Assembly (NCBI GenBank): GCA_002687335.1 | Contig: NYZY01000081.1 | Coordinates: forward strand, 1 to 15,927 | Direction of reading: 5' to 3' | Source: Chloroflexota bacterium | Lineage (GTDB): Bacteria > Chloroflexota > Dehalococcoidia > UBA1151 > UBA1328 | Length of the DNA stretch: 15,927 bases | Shown here: positions 1 through 8,807 of the stretch, piece after piece | Layout: each line of letters starts with the position of its first letter | Position numbering within the stretch: position 1 is the stretch's first letter | Translations under genes and position numbers: made by a program | Notes under the pieces: model-generated | What the model was told of the DNA's origin: nothing | Seen by the model: only the letters and a program-made list of their open reading frames with translations | Databases searched by the model: none

Positions 1-1494
1 TCCACTGTACTCGCCGACCACGGGCTCAGTGCATCTGCCGAGGGAGGCTACTGCAACATCACCCTAGACTGGCGCTCGCTTGCATCTGGCCTACTCGCAC
101 AGATAGCTTCCGGTGATTTTGGCCGCGGCGCGCCGAGCGGGAAACGGGTGCTCATAGAGCACACATCAGCCAACGCCACAGGGCCATTCCATATGGGTCG
201 TGCGCGCAATCCCATTATCGGTGACACGCTGGCACGGCTGCTGCACTATGCTGGTGACGAAGTGGCCACAGAGTACTACGTCAATGACATGGGACGCCAG
301 GCGGCAACGCTTGCCTACGGGCTAAGCCACTTCCCCTCAGGTGATAATGAAAAAGTGGACCACGCGCTAGTTAAATGCTACCAGCAGGCAAGCACAGCAC
401 TCGAGAACGACCCCACTGCCAAGAAGGCAATCTACGAGCTAATGGAGGCGTGCGAACAGGGTGATAAGAAAGCGATAAAGGAGGTTGCTGGCGCCGCTGA
501 GAAAATGCTCGTGGGCATGCGTATTTCACTGTCTCGGATGGGCGTTGAGGCCGAGGCATTCTTCAACGAATCTAAGCTAGTGACTGGTGGCATGGTGGAT
601 GAAGTTGTCACGGCACTTGCAAAATCACCACTCTGCGGAGACGAAGAAGGTGCTAAGTATCTTGATCTGACAGACCATGGCATAGCTGGACGCAACCAAA
701 AATTCTTTTTCACTCGCAAGAGCGGGCTCAGCCTCTACACGACGCGCGACGTTGCATATCACCTAGACAAATTCGACCGTTGCGACGTCGCCATCAACGT
801 CCTTGGTGAAGATCACAAGCTACAGTCACGGCTGCTCGGCATCGCACTGGGCGAGCTCGGTGCACCTGCTCCGGACGCACAGTTTTATGCCTTCGTCAGC
901 CTGCCTGGTGGGAAGATGTCGACCCGTGCCGGGCGCGTCGTCTACCTTGACGACATGCTCGATGAGGCACAGCAACGGGCACTAGCAGAACTGGAGCAGC
1001 GACGGGATGATATGTCCGCGAAGAAACGGAAGGAACTTGCCGCCATCATTGGCACCGGCGCTCTGCGCTACAACATCCTGCGCGTGCAGGCTGAAAAGGG
1101 ATTCACGTTCCGTTGGGAAGAAGCACTAAGTTTTGAGGGTGATTCAGCGCCGTTTGCGATGTATTCGCACGCACGTTGCTGTGCCATCCTGCGCCGTAGC
1201 GACGGAGATGCAGGTGGGGACCCTCCAGACGAACTCCATACTACTGAGGAAAAGTTGCTGCGGCAGCTTGCTCGCTGGCCCTCGACCGTTGAGCGTGCTG
1301 CAAATGAGCGGAAAATGCACCTGCTCCCCGCCTTCGCGCACAGCCTCGCTGCGGCATTCAATGGTTTCTACCGCGACTGTATGGTAATTGGTGCCCCTGA
1401 GCAGGAATTCCGGTTGGGGCTGGTAGATGGAACACGCCAAGTGCTTGCCGACGTGCTTGGAATGCTAGGAGTGGTTGCACCGGAGGAAATGTAG
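1..1494 (+). CDS. argS: Arginyl-tRNA synthetase, 5'-truncated by the window edge
   Basis: This enzyme charges tRNA-Arg with arginine in the cytosol (class I aminoacyl-tRNA synthetase). The frame is open from base 1, so the gene begins outside the window and the internal GTG at 148 is not its start. In the 497-residue fragment the class I signature HIGH appears as HMGR at residues 64-67, inside the block EHTSANATGPFHMGR that is typical of ArgRS. The second signature KMSKS appears as KMSTRAG at 305-311, a common form in this family. The C-terminal third, with GALRYNIL and SHARCCAILRR, is the DALR anticodon-binding domain, and the end GVVAPEEM matches the usual ArgRS terminus. About 100 N-terminal residues of the tRNA-binding domain should lie upstream. 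The stop is followed after 1 nt by the recJ start, so the two genes are probably cotranscribed. Identification is secure. Confidence 0.96.
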   Translation, partial: STVLADHGLSASAEGGYCNITLDWRSLASGLLAQIASGDFGRGAPSGKRVLIEHTSANATGPFHMGRARNPIIGDTLARLLHYAGDEVATEYYVNDMGRQAATLAYGLSHFPSGDNEKVDHALVKCYQQASTALENDPTAKKAIYELMEACEQGDKKAIKEVAGAAEKMLVGMRISLSRMGVEAEAFFNESKLVTGGMVDEVVTALAKSPLCGDEEGAKYLDLTDHGIAGRNQKFFFTRKSGLSLYTTRDVAYHLDKFDRCDVAINVLGEDHKLQSRLLGIALGELGAPAPDAQFYAFVSLPGGKMSTRAGRVVYLDDMLDEAQQRALAELEQRRDDMSAKKRKELAAIIGTGALRYNILRVQAEKGFTFRWEEALSFEGDSAPFAMYSHARCCAILRRSDGDAGGDPPDELHTTEEKLLRQLARWPSTVERAANERKMHLLPAFAHSLAAAFNGFYRDCMVIGAPEQEFRLGLVDGTRQVLADVLGMLGVVAPEEM

Positions 1495-1495
1495 G

Positions 1496-3154
1496 GTGCT
1501 GCGGCCGCAGTGGCACTTCCTCAGCGATGAGCCTCCGGCAGATATTGTTGAACTGCTGCTGGTGCAGCGTGGCCTGACGGGAGCAGAACGCGACACGTTC
1601 ATGCAGCCATCGCTAGCGCAGTTGCATGACCCATTTGCGCTTCCCGATATGGAAGCCGCCGTAACAAAGCTGGAATGGGCACTGACCTGGCAGCAGCCTG
1701 TAACGGTCTTCGGCGACTACGACTGTGATGGTGTCACTTCGACTGTTCTGCTCTATACACTGCTGCAGAAGGCAGGTTTGCAAGTTGACTACCACGTGCC
1801 GCACCGCATTGACGACGGTTATGGTCTCACACTAGGTGGCGTGGAGAAGGTGCATGCGCGTGGGAGCCGGCTGATTGTAACAGTTGACAATGGTATCGCG
1901 GCTACTGAAGCTATCCAGAAGGCCAACGCTCTGGGCATGGAAGTCATAGTTACAGACCACCACAAGCAGGAAGGCGAACTGCCTCCCGCCTGCGCCATTG
2001 TGAACCCGAATCGCAAGGATAACGAATATCCATTTCAGGGAATCGCTGGCGTCGGTGTCGCGTACAAACTCTGCTGCGCGCTGGCACCACGCATCCTCTC
2101 CTCTGACGATGCTGATTCATTCCTACAGGAAGCACTGGATCTGGTAACGCTCGGGACCGTGGCCGACATGATGCCATTAATTGATGAGAATCGCGTGCTA
2201 GTAGCACAAGGGCTTTCGCGTGTCGCTTCTTCCAAGCGGGCCGGAATTCAGGCACTCATCGAGCAGGCACGCGCTAAACGAGACATCGATTCGACCGATA
2301 TTGGCTTCCGACTCGCGCCACGCATAAACGCCGCTGGACGGATGGAAGGTGCTGACATTGCATTAGAATTATTGCTGGCTCCGAATCTGACAACAGCACG
2401 GCCGCTCGCGGATAGACTGGGTCAGCTTAACACAAAACGACAGGCAGAGACCCGACGCTGCGAGGAGCTGGCGCTTGAACTGACTGAAGCTGAAAAAGAA
2501 GCGGACTTTATCGTCATCTGGCACCCCAAGATGCATGCTGGTGTAATGGGACTGGTCGCGTCGCATATCATGCGCCGCTTCCACCGACCAACGTTGGTTC
2601 TGCAAGTAGACGGTGATGCTGCAGGTGGCTCTGCACGCTCAATTCCAGGTTACGACTTGAGCGCAGCAATCGACCGCCACAGAGAGCTACTCGACGGCGG
2701 TGGTGGCCACGCCATGGCAGCTGGTTGCCATCTTCCGGCAGGCAACCTCGACAAGCTGCGCGAAGCACTGCAAGCTGATGCTGCTGAGCGACTCACCGAT
2801 GAAATGCGACAACCACTTCTGGAAATTACAGCACCACTGGAACGGAAGCGCCTTGACTTGCATTTTTTGGACCAAGTTGAGCGGCTTGCTCCTTTTGGAC
2901 AGGGAAACCTAGCGCCTACCTTTGCACTACTCAATCAGGAAGTGCAGGATGTGCGCACGATGGGGCGCGACAATGACCACTTGCGGGTCTCACTGGCACG
3001 CTGTCCGAACGCCATTGGCTGGGGCATGGGTGAAAGTGCCGAAACACTGATGCCTGGTAACAGGATTGATATCGCCTTCAGACTAGAGAGAAATCGTTAC
3101 AGGGGACGTGAAGAGCTGCAGCTAGTGCTGAAAGACCTGAAACCTTCGGAGTGA
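1496..3154 (+). CDS. recJ: RecJ-type single-strand exonuclease (DHH/DHHA1 with OB fold)
   Basis: Predicted metal-dependent 5'-3' exonuclease for single-stranded nucleic acid, acting in repair and recombination. I chose GTG 1496 because GGAGG at 1482-1486 lies 9 nt ahead of it. A TTG at 1475 would add 7 residues but has no such site. The product is 552 residues. Motif I GDYDCDG is at 73-79, DNG at 131-133, DHH at 154-156, and the DHHA1 motif GGGGHAMAAG at 401-410. A C-terminal OB-like segment carries PFGQGN at 466-471. Length, motif spacing and the PFGxGN block resemble full-length bacterial RecJ more than the shorter archaeal GAN nucleases, so bacterial ancestry is possible (inference). The gene starts 1 nt after the argS stop, and its own stop lies 3 nt from the CCA end of the opposing tRNA-Cys. 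Confidence 0.92.
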   Translation: MLRPQWHFLSDEPPADIVELLLVQRGLTGAERDTFMQPSLAQLHDPFALPDMEAAVTKLEWALTWQQPVTVFGDYDCDGVTSTVLLYTLLQKAGLQVDYHVPHRIDDGYGLTLGGVEKVHARGSRLIVTVDNGIAATEAIQKANALGMEVIVTDHHKQEGELPPACAIVNPNRKDNEYPFQGIAGVGVAYKLCCALAPRILSSDDADSFLQEALDLVTLGTVADMMPLIDENRVLVAQGLSRVASSKRAGIQALIEQARAKRDIDSTDIGFRLAPRINAAGRMEGADIALELLLAPNLTTARPLADRLGQLNTKRQAETRRCEELALELTEAEKEADFIVIWHPKMHAGVMGLVASHIMRRFHRPTLVLQVDGDAAGGSARSIPGYDLSAAIDRHRELLDGGGGHAMAAGCHLPAGNLDKLREALQADAAERLTDEMRQPLLEITAPLERKRLDLHFLDQVERLAPFGQGNLAPTFALLNQEVQDVRTMGRDNDHLRVSLARCPNAIGWGMGESAETLMPGNRIDIAFRLERNRYRGREELQLVLKDLKPSE

Positions 3155-3157
3155 TAG

Positions 3158-3232
3158 TGGTGGTGAGGGCCGGATTTGAACCGACGTAGATACGCTCTGC
3201 AGGCGTACGCATAGCCTCTCTGCCACCTCACC
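3158..3232 (-). tRNA. tRNA-Cys (anticodon GCA), CCA encoded
   Basis: Read on the minus strand from 3232. The acceptor stem GGTGAGG pairs perfectly with CCTCACC. The D arm has a 3-bp stem (GCA/TGC) with GG in the loop. The anticodon stem TACGC/GCGTA encloses loop CTGCAGA, giving anticodon GCA. The variable loop is TCTAC and the T arm is GTCGG-TTCAAAT-CCGGC. The A13/G-type mismatch position and 3-bp D stem resemble those of other tRNA-Cys. The 3' end is A then CCA (3161 to 3158), so CCA is genomically encoded. The discriminator base reads A rather than the U expected for tRNA-Cys. There is no intron. The gene follows the coiled-coil gene by 25 nt on the same strand and is convergent with recJ. 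Confidence 0.95.
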
Positions 3233-3254
3233 ACGGTTGTGCCACTTGCCGGCG

Positions 3255-3263
3255 CGTTTAAGG
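3255..3263 (-). promoter_or_regulatory. Possible TATA box of the tRNA-Cys gene
   Basis: On the minus strand this reads CCTTAAACG. Its centre is about 27 nt upstream of the first tRNA base (3232), the usual distance for an archaeal TATA box, and it overlaps the stop codon of the preceding small gene. The tRNA may therefore have its own promoter as well as readthrough from the upstream operon. The match is short and the evidence is positional only. Confidence 0.4.
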
Positions 3264-3482
3264 ATTGCCGGTTCGGGCGATAGTGCGAGAGAGGTCACTG
3301 CTACCCAGACTCTCGCGTTTCATGTCTGCCAGTAGTCGCTCATAGTGGGTAATCTGTTCCTCGACGCGTTCCAGCTCCGATGCGTCACCCTCATCTTGCT
3401 CTATCCGCTGGCGAACGCGCTCGCGGCGTAACGTCCATTTCTCCAATTCAGAGACGGCCTGTAGGATTCGGGCTTCCTCCAT
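3258..3482 (-). CDS. Small coiled-coil protein of unknown function
   Basis: A 74-residue, strongly charged product with no family that I recognise. Residues 1-55 show heptad-like spacing of leucine, isoleucine and valine between glutamate and arginine runs (RRERVRQRIEQDE, then ELERVEEQITHYERLLADM), which predicts a long two-stranded coiled coil. The last 20 residues look disordered. There is no signal peptide and no membrane segment, so it should be cytosolic. The ATG is 1 nt after the aCPSF1 stop, and I see no good Shine-Dalgarno site, so translation is probably coupled to aCPSF1. That context suggests a partner or accessory factor of the ribonuclease, but this is inference. It could still be a fortuitous frame, although its composition looks genuinely coding. 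Confidence 0.6.
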   Translation of the reverse strand: MEEARILQAVSELEKWTLRRERVRQRIEQDEGDASELERVEEQITHYERLLADMKRESLGSSDLSRTIARTGNP

Positions 3483-3483
3483 C

Positions 3484-5406
3484 TCAATCGAACCTTATGG
3501 TCTCCAAGTTGTGCGGGACACGCACTTCCATACGTGCCTTGCGACGGATGTCAGTAGCGAGTTGCATGCATTTCTGCGGGTCGCCGTGGTTCAAAAGTAC
3601 AAGCTTAGGTCGCGGACGAATGGTGCGTATGTAGCGCATCAGTTGGCGTTTGTCACTATGCCCTGAAAATCCTTCACACGTCTCCATGTTCATCTCTACT
3701 TTCACTGGCACCATTCCGCCATTATTACGGTCATGTAAATGGATCTCATGCGCCCCCTGCTGCAAGCGCTGCCCAAGCGTGCCAGATGCTTGATAGCCAA
3801 CAAAAACCATAGTGTTCTTCTTGTCGGGTGCCCAGTGACGTAAATATTCCATCACGGGTCCCCCGTTAACCATGCCAGATGTGGCGAGGACAATGGTAGG
3901 CTCCTCCCGAGAGCAGATTTCCTGCCGCATATCGGGCGAGTCCACCTTGCGGAACATGTCGTCGCGAAACGGGTTGCCGCGATTCTGGTAAATCTTGTTG
4001 CGCAAGTTATTATTCAGGTATTCTGGGTAGGCGGCGTGGAGCGCGGTTGCTTCCCATATCATCCCATCCAGGAAGACATCCATATCGCCCAGTTTGCCCT
4101 CACGATGAGCCTTCTCGAGTACCAGCATCACCTCCTGAGACCTACCTACAGCGAAGACAGGGATGAGGATCTTGCCCTTTTTCTCAACGGTGCGGTTGAT
4201 GATTTCAGTCAGTTTCCGCATCCCCTCCTCACGCGAAGGTTGAAAATCCTTGAAGCCACCGTAGGTCGCTTCCATAATGAGCGACTCCATGCGTGGGAAG
4301 CGGTTGACGGCACGGTCGAAGAGCCAGGTATTCTCAAACTTGATGTCACCCGAGAAAACCAGATTATGCTGCCCCTCGCCGACGTGGAAGTGGGCACTCG
4401 CCGAGCCGAGGATATGGCCTGAGTTGTGGAGAGTAAGTTTCAGATCGGGTGCAATATCAGTCGTGTCGCCGAAGTTGAGAGGGATACAGTTCTGCACCTG
4501 CTGCCGGATATGCTTGCTGGAATATGGAACTTTTTTGGCTTCGGCGTTCTGAATCTTGATGTAGTCTGTCTGTAGAAGCGCTGCAAGGTCGCGTGTAGGA
4601 GGGGTGCAGTAGACAGGGCCGTCGTAACCATAAACGAACAGCATCGGTAGCAGCGCTGAGTGGTCCAAATGCGCGTGTGTCAGCACCACGGCGTCAAGGC
4701 CATCGAGCGGAGTTATCTCCGGTGCATTTAGGAACGGGCTAGGTTCTTTTTCGTTACCGGGATTGAAGCCGCAATCGATCAGCACCTTGCTATCCTTGGT
4801 CATTAGTAGGTGACAGGAACGGCCCACCTCGCGGTAACCGCCCAGAGCAGTCATGCGCACATGTTGTTCACCCTCGATAGTGTCGCGGAACACCTTACGG
4901 CCGACACGGGTCATGAAATCCCTGCGTTTCTTGGCCACCTTTGGCTCAAGGACGAAGTTGCGGATTTCGCGCAACGTTTTCGACTCCATCGGAGCGTCAC
5001 GGATGACAATAGGGTTCCAACCCACTGCACGACGCACCTCGTTAAGCACTGCACCAAACTTGCCGATAGCGCGACCGGGATTCACTGCTTCTATGTAAAC
5101 GTCGCCATTAATTTCGTCGAAACGCACACTTCCAACTTCAGCCTCGCTGGGAATTACTTCACGCAGCTTCTCTTCCGCCTCCTTGGTCGGCAATCGCACT
5201 GACGGGTCAGCACGAATGACTATGCGTTTGCGTACCTTTTGCGCCAGTTTGCGCACCACATCACTATTCTCAGCGAAAACATCTACATTCTTGGTGTAGA
5301 GAACCACGTTGGAAGCTTCCACGCGCACGTCGGTAAACTTGATATCGTCAGAGATTACACTCTGCGCAGCTTCGCGAACCTCTTTGATGACGTCCTCTAC
5401 GGCCAT
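3484..5406 (-). CDS. Archaeal CPSF1 / FttA beta-CASP ribonuclease (transcription termination factor)
   Basis: Archaeal member of the CPSF73 family, a zinc-dependent endo/exoribonuclease shown in other archaea to drive transcription termination and 3'-end formation at U-rich sites. The product has 640 residues, the standard length. Residues 1-140 form the two N-terminal KH-like RNA-binding domains, with GRAIGKFG as the KH loop. The metallo-beta-lactamase core follows with HAHLDH at 244-249 and the zinc ligand His in GHILG at 331. Next comes the beta-CASP insert, then GFSGHSD with H583 and D585, and NHGDP with H607. All expected metal ligands are present. The start ATG is preceded by AGAGG 8 nt upstream. 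It lies 33 nt after psmB, an adjacency known from other euryarchaea (from memory, MJ1237-MJ1236 of Methanocaldococcus). Confident call. Confidence 0.96.
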   Translation of the reverse strand: MAVEDVIKEVREAAQSVISDDIKFTDVRVEASNVVLYTKNVDVFAENSDVVRKLAQKVRKRIVIRADPSVRLPTKEAEEKLREVIPSEAEVGSVRFDEINGDVYIEAVNPGRAIGKFGAVLNEVRRAVGWNPIVIRDAPMESKTLREIRNFVLEPKVAKKRRDFMTRVGRKVFRDTIEGEQHVRMTALGGYREVGRSCHLLMTKDSKVLIDCGFNPGNEKEPSPFLNAPEITPLDGLDAVVLTHAHLDHSALLPMLFVYGYDGPVYCTPPTRDLAALLQTDYIKIQNAEAKKVPYSSKHIRQQVQNCIPLNFGDTTDIAPDLKLTLHNSGHILGSASAHFHVGEGQHNLVFSGDIKFENTWLFDRAVNRFPRMESLIMEATYGGFKDFQPSREEGMRKLTEIINRTVEKKGKILIPVFAVGRSQEVMLVLEKAHREGKLGDMDVFLDGMIWEATALHAAYPEYLNNNLRNKIYQNRGNPFRDDMFRKVDSPDMRQEICSREEPTIVLATSGMVNGGPVMEYLRHWAPDKKNTMVFVGYQASGTLGQRLQQGAHEIHLHDRNNGGMVPVKVEMNMETCEGFSGHSDKRQLMRYIRTIRPRPKLVLLNHGDPQKCMQLATDIRRKARMEVRVPHNLETIRFD

Positions 5407-5432
5407 ATGACCTTCCTCTCGGCGTGTGTGAA

Positions 5433-5449
5433 GGCTGCCTCAGGCAGCC
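5433..5449. repeat. Perfect 8-bp inverted repeat at the psmB stop codon
   Basis: GGCTGCCT, one central C, then AGGCAGCC. The repeat spans the last three psmB codons and the short gap before aCPSF1. As RNA it would form a GC-rich hairpin with a 3-nt loop that places the psmB stop in the loop region. No U-tract follows, so it is not a simple terminator. It could be an mRNA processing or stability element within the psmB-aCPSF1 transcript, or simply a consequence of Ala-rich codons. Confidence 0.5.
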
Positions 5450-6072
5450 AGCTTAGCCTGAATTTCTGCGACGGCTTCCACATCCATCGCAGTGTAACCG
5501 CTCGAATCAATAGTGCAAAGCGAGATGCCGTCGCCAGACGCCGAGTCACGCTTCATAGCCACGGTAAGCGCCCGGATTGCGAGTTCTCTCCCTTCAGCGA
5601 CACTGAGACCCTCACGGAAGTGGTCCTCAAGGACTCCATAAACGAAAGGGGAGCCAGAACCAGTTGTGGTAAACGTGTCTGGTATCGAACCACCGGCAGC
5701 ATCTAGCGAGTAGACGTGTCCGCCCGCTCGATCCACTCCACCGACAAGCAGCTGGACCCAGAATGGCATGTAGCGCCGACCGTTCATAATGTTGGCCATC
5801 AGTGTCGAGGCGGCCTGTACGGCCATTGGTTGTTTACGTTTGAGCTCAAAGAGCTTCACCTCTGCTGAAAGCCAGCGTGCCAGCATCTGTGCGTCACCGA
5901 CAAGACCTGCAACCGTCAGAGCAATATGATCACTGATGCGAAAGAGCTTCTGCGTGTTCTTGTGCGCTATAAGATGCCCCATCGTTGCGCGCATCTCGGT
6001 CGCCATGACCACACCATCGTGGCACACCATCCCTACTGTGGTGGTGCCCTTCTTGAGTTCTTTTTCGGACAA
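5440..6072 (-). CDS. psmB: Proteasome beta subunit (20S core, N-terminal threonine protease)
   Basis: Catalytic subunit of the archaeal 20S proteasome, which degrades cytosolic proteins delivered by AAA+ unfoldases. The mature enzyme starts at the Thr after KKG (KKG/TTTVG). Counting from that Thr1, Glu17 (ATE) and Lys33 (TQK) match the catalytic triad of Thermoplasma acidophilum, as do RATMG, AGLVGDAQ, YMPFWVQLLVGG, DAAGGS, TGSGSPFVYGVLE and RDSASGD. I chose TTG 6072 because GGGAG at 6078-6082 lies 5 nt ahead of it, giving a 9-residue propeptide of the length known in Thermoplasma. An in-frame TTG at 6084 would add 4 residues and fits a leaderless start from the TATA-like element at 6103-6112, so the exact start is open. 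It is the first gene of the minus-strand unit with aCPSF1. No alpha subunit is in the window. Confidence 0.95.
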   Translation of the reverse strand: MSEKELKKGTTTVGMVCHDGVVMATEMRATMGHLIAHKNTQKLFRISDHIALTVAGLVGDAQMLARWLSAEVKLFELKRKQPMAVQAASTLMANIMNGRRYMPFWVQLLVGGVDRAGGHVYSLDAAGGSIPDTFTTTGSGSPFVYGVLEDHFREGLSVAEGRELAIRALTVAMKRDSASGDGISLCTIDSSGYTAMDVEAVAEIQAKLAA

Positions 6073-6084
6073 AGTTACTCCCAA

Positions 6085-6186
6085 ACCGGGAAAAGCATCT
6101 GTTAATCATAAGGGGGGTATTTGATAGTTCTGTTATTGTCAAAACTCGAAGAAGAATTAAATACAGTTCACCACTAAGCCGGCGGT
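6085..6186. promoter_or_regulatory. Divergent promoter region between psmB and PCNA
   Basis: About 100 nt separate two outward-reading genes. For PCNA, TTAAATA (6157-6163) with a purine-rich stretch before it is centred 27 nt ahead of GTG 6187, which suggests a transcript with almost no leader. For psmB the minus strand has CTTATGATTA (6103-6112), 23 nt ahead of TTG 6084. A run of six G at 6112-6117 lies between them. No operator-like repeat is evident. Confidence 0.5.
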
Positions 6187-6948
6187 GTGACAGTGATTAA
6201 GGCCAGAATTTCAGCAGAGCAACTGAAAGAGTTCGTCGGAACTATCAGTGCGCTGGTCGACGAGGCAAAGCTCACTACCGATAAATCTGGGCTGACTATC
6301 AAAGCGGTCGACCCGTCCCACGTAGCGATGGTAGAAGCGAAGCTCAGTAAGGCCGCCTTCGACTCCTACGAGGCTGACGATGCAGATCTGGGGCTCGATA
6401 TCGACAAGTTCAGCGCAGTGCTCGCCATAGCCAGGGCAGGTGACATGGTTGACCTGGAACAGGACACAGAGCTGAACCGACTAGTAGTCACCATTGGCAA
6501 TCTTACACGTGCAATGCCACTGCTTGATACATCAGGGATGCCAGACCCCAAAGTGCCAGCGCTCGACCTGCCAGCCACTGTCAAAGTAGTGGTTGAGGAA
6601 GTGCTTCAGGGGCTACGAGCGTCAAAGGCAGTATCCGACCATATCGCACTTTCGACTACCAAAAAGAGCTTCGGGCTAGTCTGCGAGGGGGACAACCAGA
6701 ACCGAGTCGACCTCGAGCTGGGGAAGAAACAGCTCGAGAAGCTGGACTCCAAGGAGGACCAAACCTCACTTTTCTCGCTGGAATACTTCACACTGATGGT
6801 AAACTCACTCGCTCGCGACCGAGTGCTCACAATCCAGCTGGGCAGCGACCTGCCGGTACGCATCACTGCTGACTTGGCGGTCGATGATTTGACCGGCGCA
6901 CAGGGTGAAGTCGCCTTCTTGCTCGCACCGCGCATCGACCGCGACTAG
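6187..6948 (+). CDS. pcn: DNA polymerase sliding clamp (PCNA)
   Basis: Ring-forming processivity clamp that tethers replicative polymerase, ligase, FEN1 and other PIP-box proteins to DNA. The product is 253 residues, the normal PCNA length, and shows the two repeated clamp halves. Recognisable parts are the opening VIKARISAEQLKEFV, LTIKAVDPSHVAMVEA in the first domain, VRITADL late in the second, and the C-terminal LLAPRID that forms part of the partner-binding surface. It is strongly acidic outside the inner-surface helices, as expected. GTG 6187 is chosen because the TATA-like element 27 nt upstream fits a leaderless start. A second GTG two codons on (6193) has GGCGG 7 nt ahead and is an equal alternative. 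It is followed by argF after 40 nt. It diverges from psmB. Confidence 0.96.
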   Translation: MTVIKARISAEQLKEFVGTISALVDEAKLTTDKSGLTIKAVDPSHVAMVEAKLSKAAFDSYEADDADLGLDIDKFSAVLAIARAGDMVDLEQDTELNRLVVTIGNLTRAMPLLDTSGMPDPKVPALDLPATVKVVVEEVLQGLRASKAVSDHIALSTTKKSFGLVCEGDNQNRVDLELGKKQLEKLDSKEDQTSLFSLEYFTLMVNSLARDRVLTIQLGSDLPVRITADLAVDDLTGAQGEVAFLLAPRIDRD

Positions 6949-6949
6949 T

Positions 6950-6988
6950 ATGCCTCGCGGCCACCCTTGCCGGCCCCGGGGAAGCTGA
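6950..6988 (+). other. Twelve-codon mini-ORF filling the gap before argF
   Basis: An ATG one base after the PCNA stop opens a frame MPRGHPCRPRGS whose TGA directly abuts the argF ATG. Three of the twelve residues are arginine, and the downstream gene makes the arginine precursor citrulline. It may be a coincidence in a GC-rich gap. It has no Shine-Dalgarno site of its own visible within the short spacer, but the end of PCNA would deliver ribosomes to it. Confidence 0.25.
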
Positions 6989-8747
<1,759 letters not shown>

Positions 8748-8755
8748 TTATAGTC

Positions 8756-8770
8756 AAAAAAAATATTTTT
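8756..8770 (+). terminator. Possible A-tract/U-tract terminator after the dehydrogenase gene
   Basis: Eight A followed by TATTTTT, 9 nt after the stop of the dehydrogenase gene. Archaeal termination often needs only a short U-run, and the next gene has its own promoter directly downstream. There is no GC-rich hairpin. The call rests on position and the short T-run only. Confidence 0.35.
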
Positions 8771-8771
8771 G

Positions 8772-8807
8772 CACGAAACATATATAAAGGATGTGCAATA
8801 GGAAAAT
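8772..8807 (+). promoter_or_regulatory. TATA promoter of the first membrane paralog (leaderless)
   Basis: TATATAAA at 8781-8788 with an A-rich BRE-like stretch (CGAAACA) directly before it. The TATAAA begins 25 nt ahead of the ATG at 8808, so the transcript should start at or within a few bases of the start codon. The 28 nt from TATAAA through the ATG recur with the same spacing before the second paralog at 9603. Confidence 0.7.

Noticed and set aside
4036..4422. A 128-codon plus-strand frame inside aCPSF1
   Set aside because: Antisense shadow of the conserved metallo-beta-lactamase region.
5239..5706. A 155-codon plus-strand frame opposite psmB and aCPSF1
   Set aside because: It lies antisense to two well-identified genes and crosses their boundary. 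Its protein has no recognisable pattern, and it is explained by the codon bias of the real frames.
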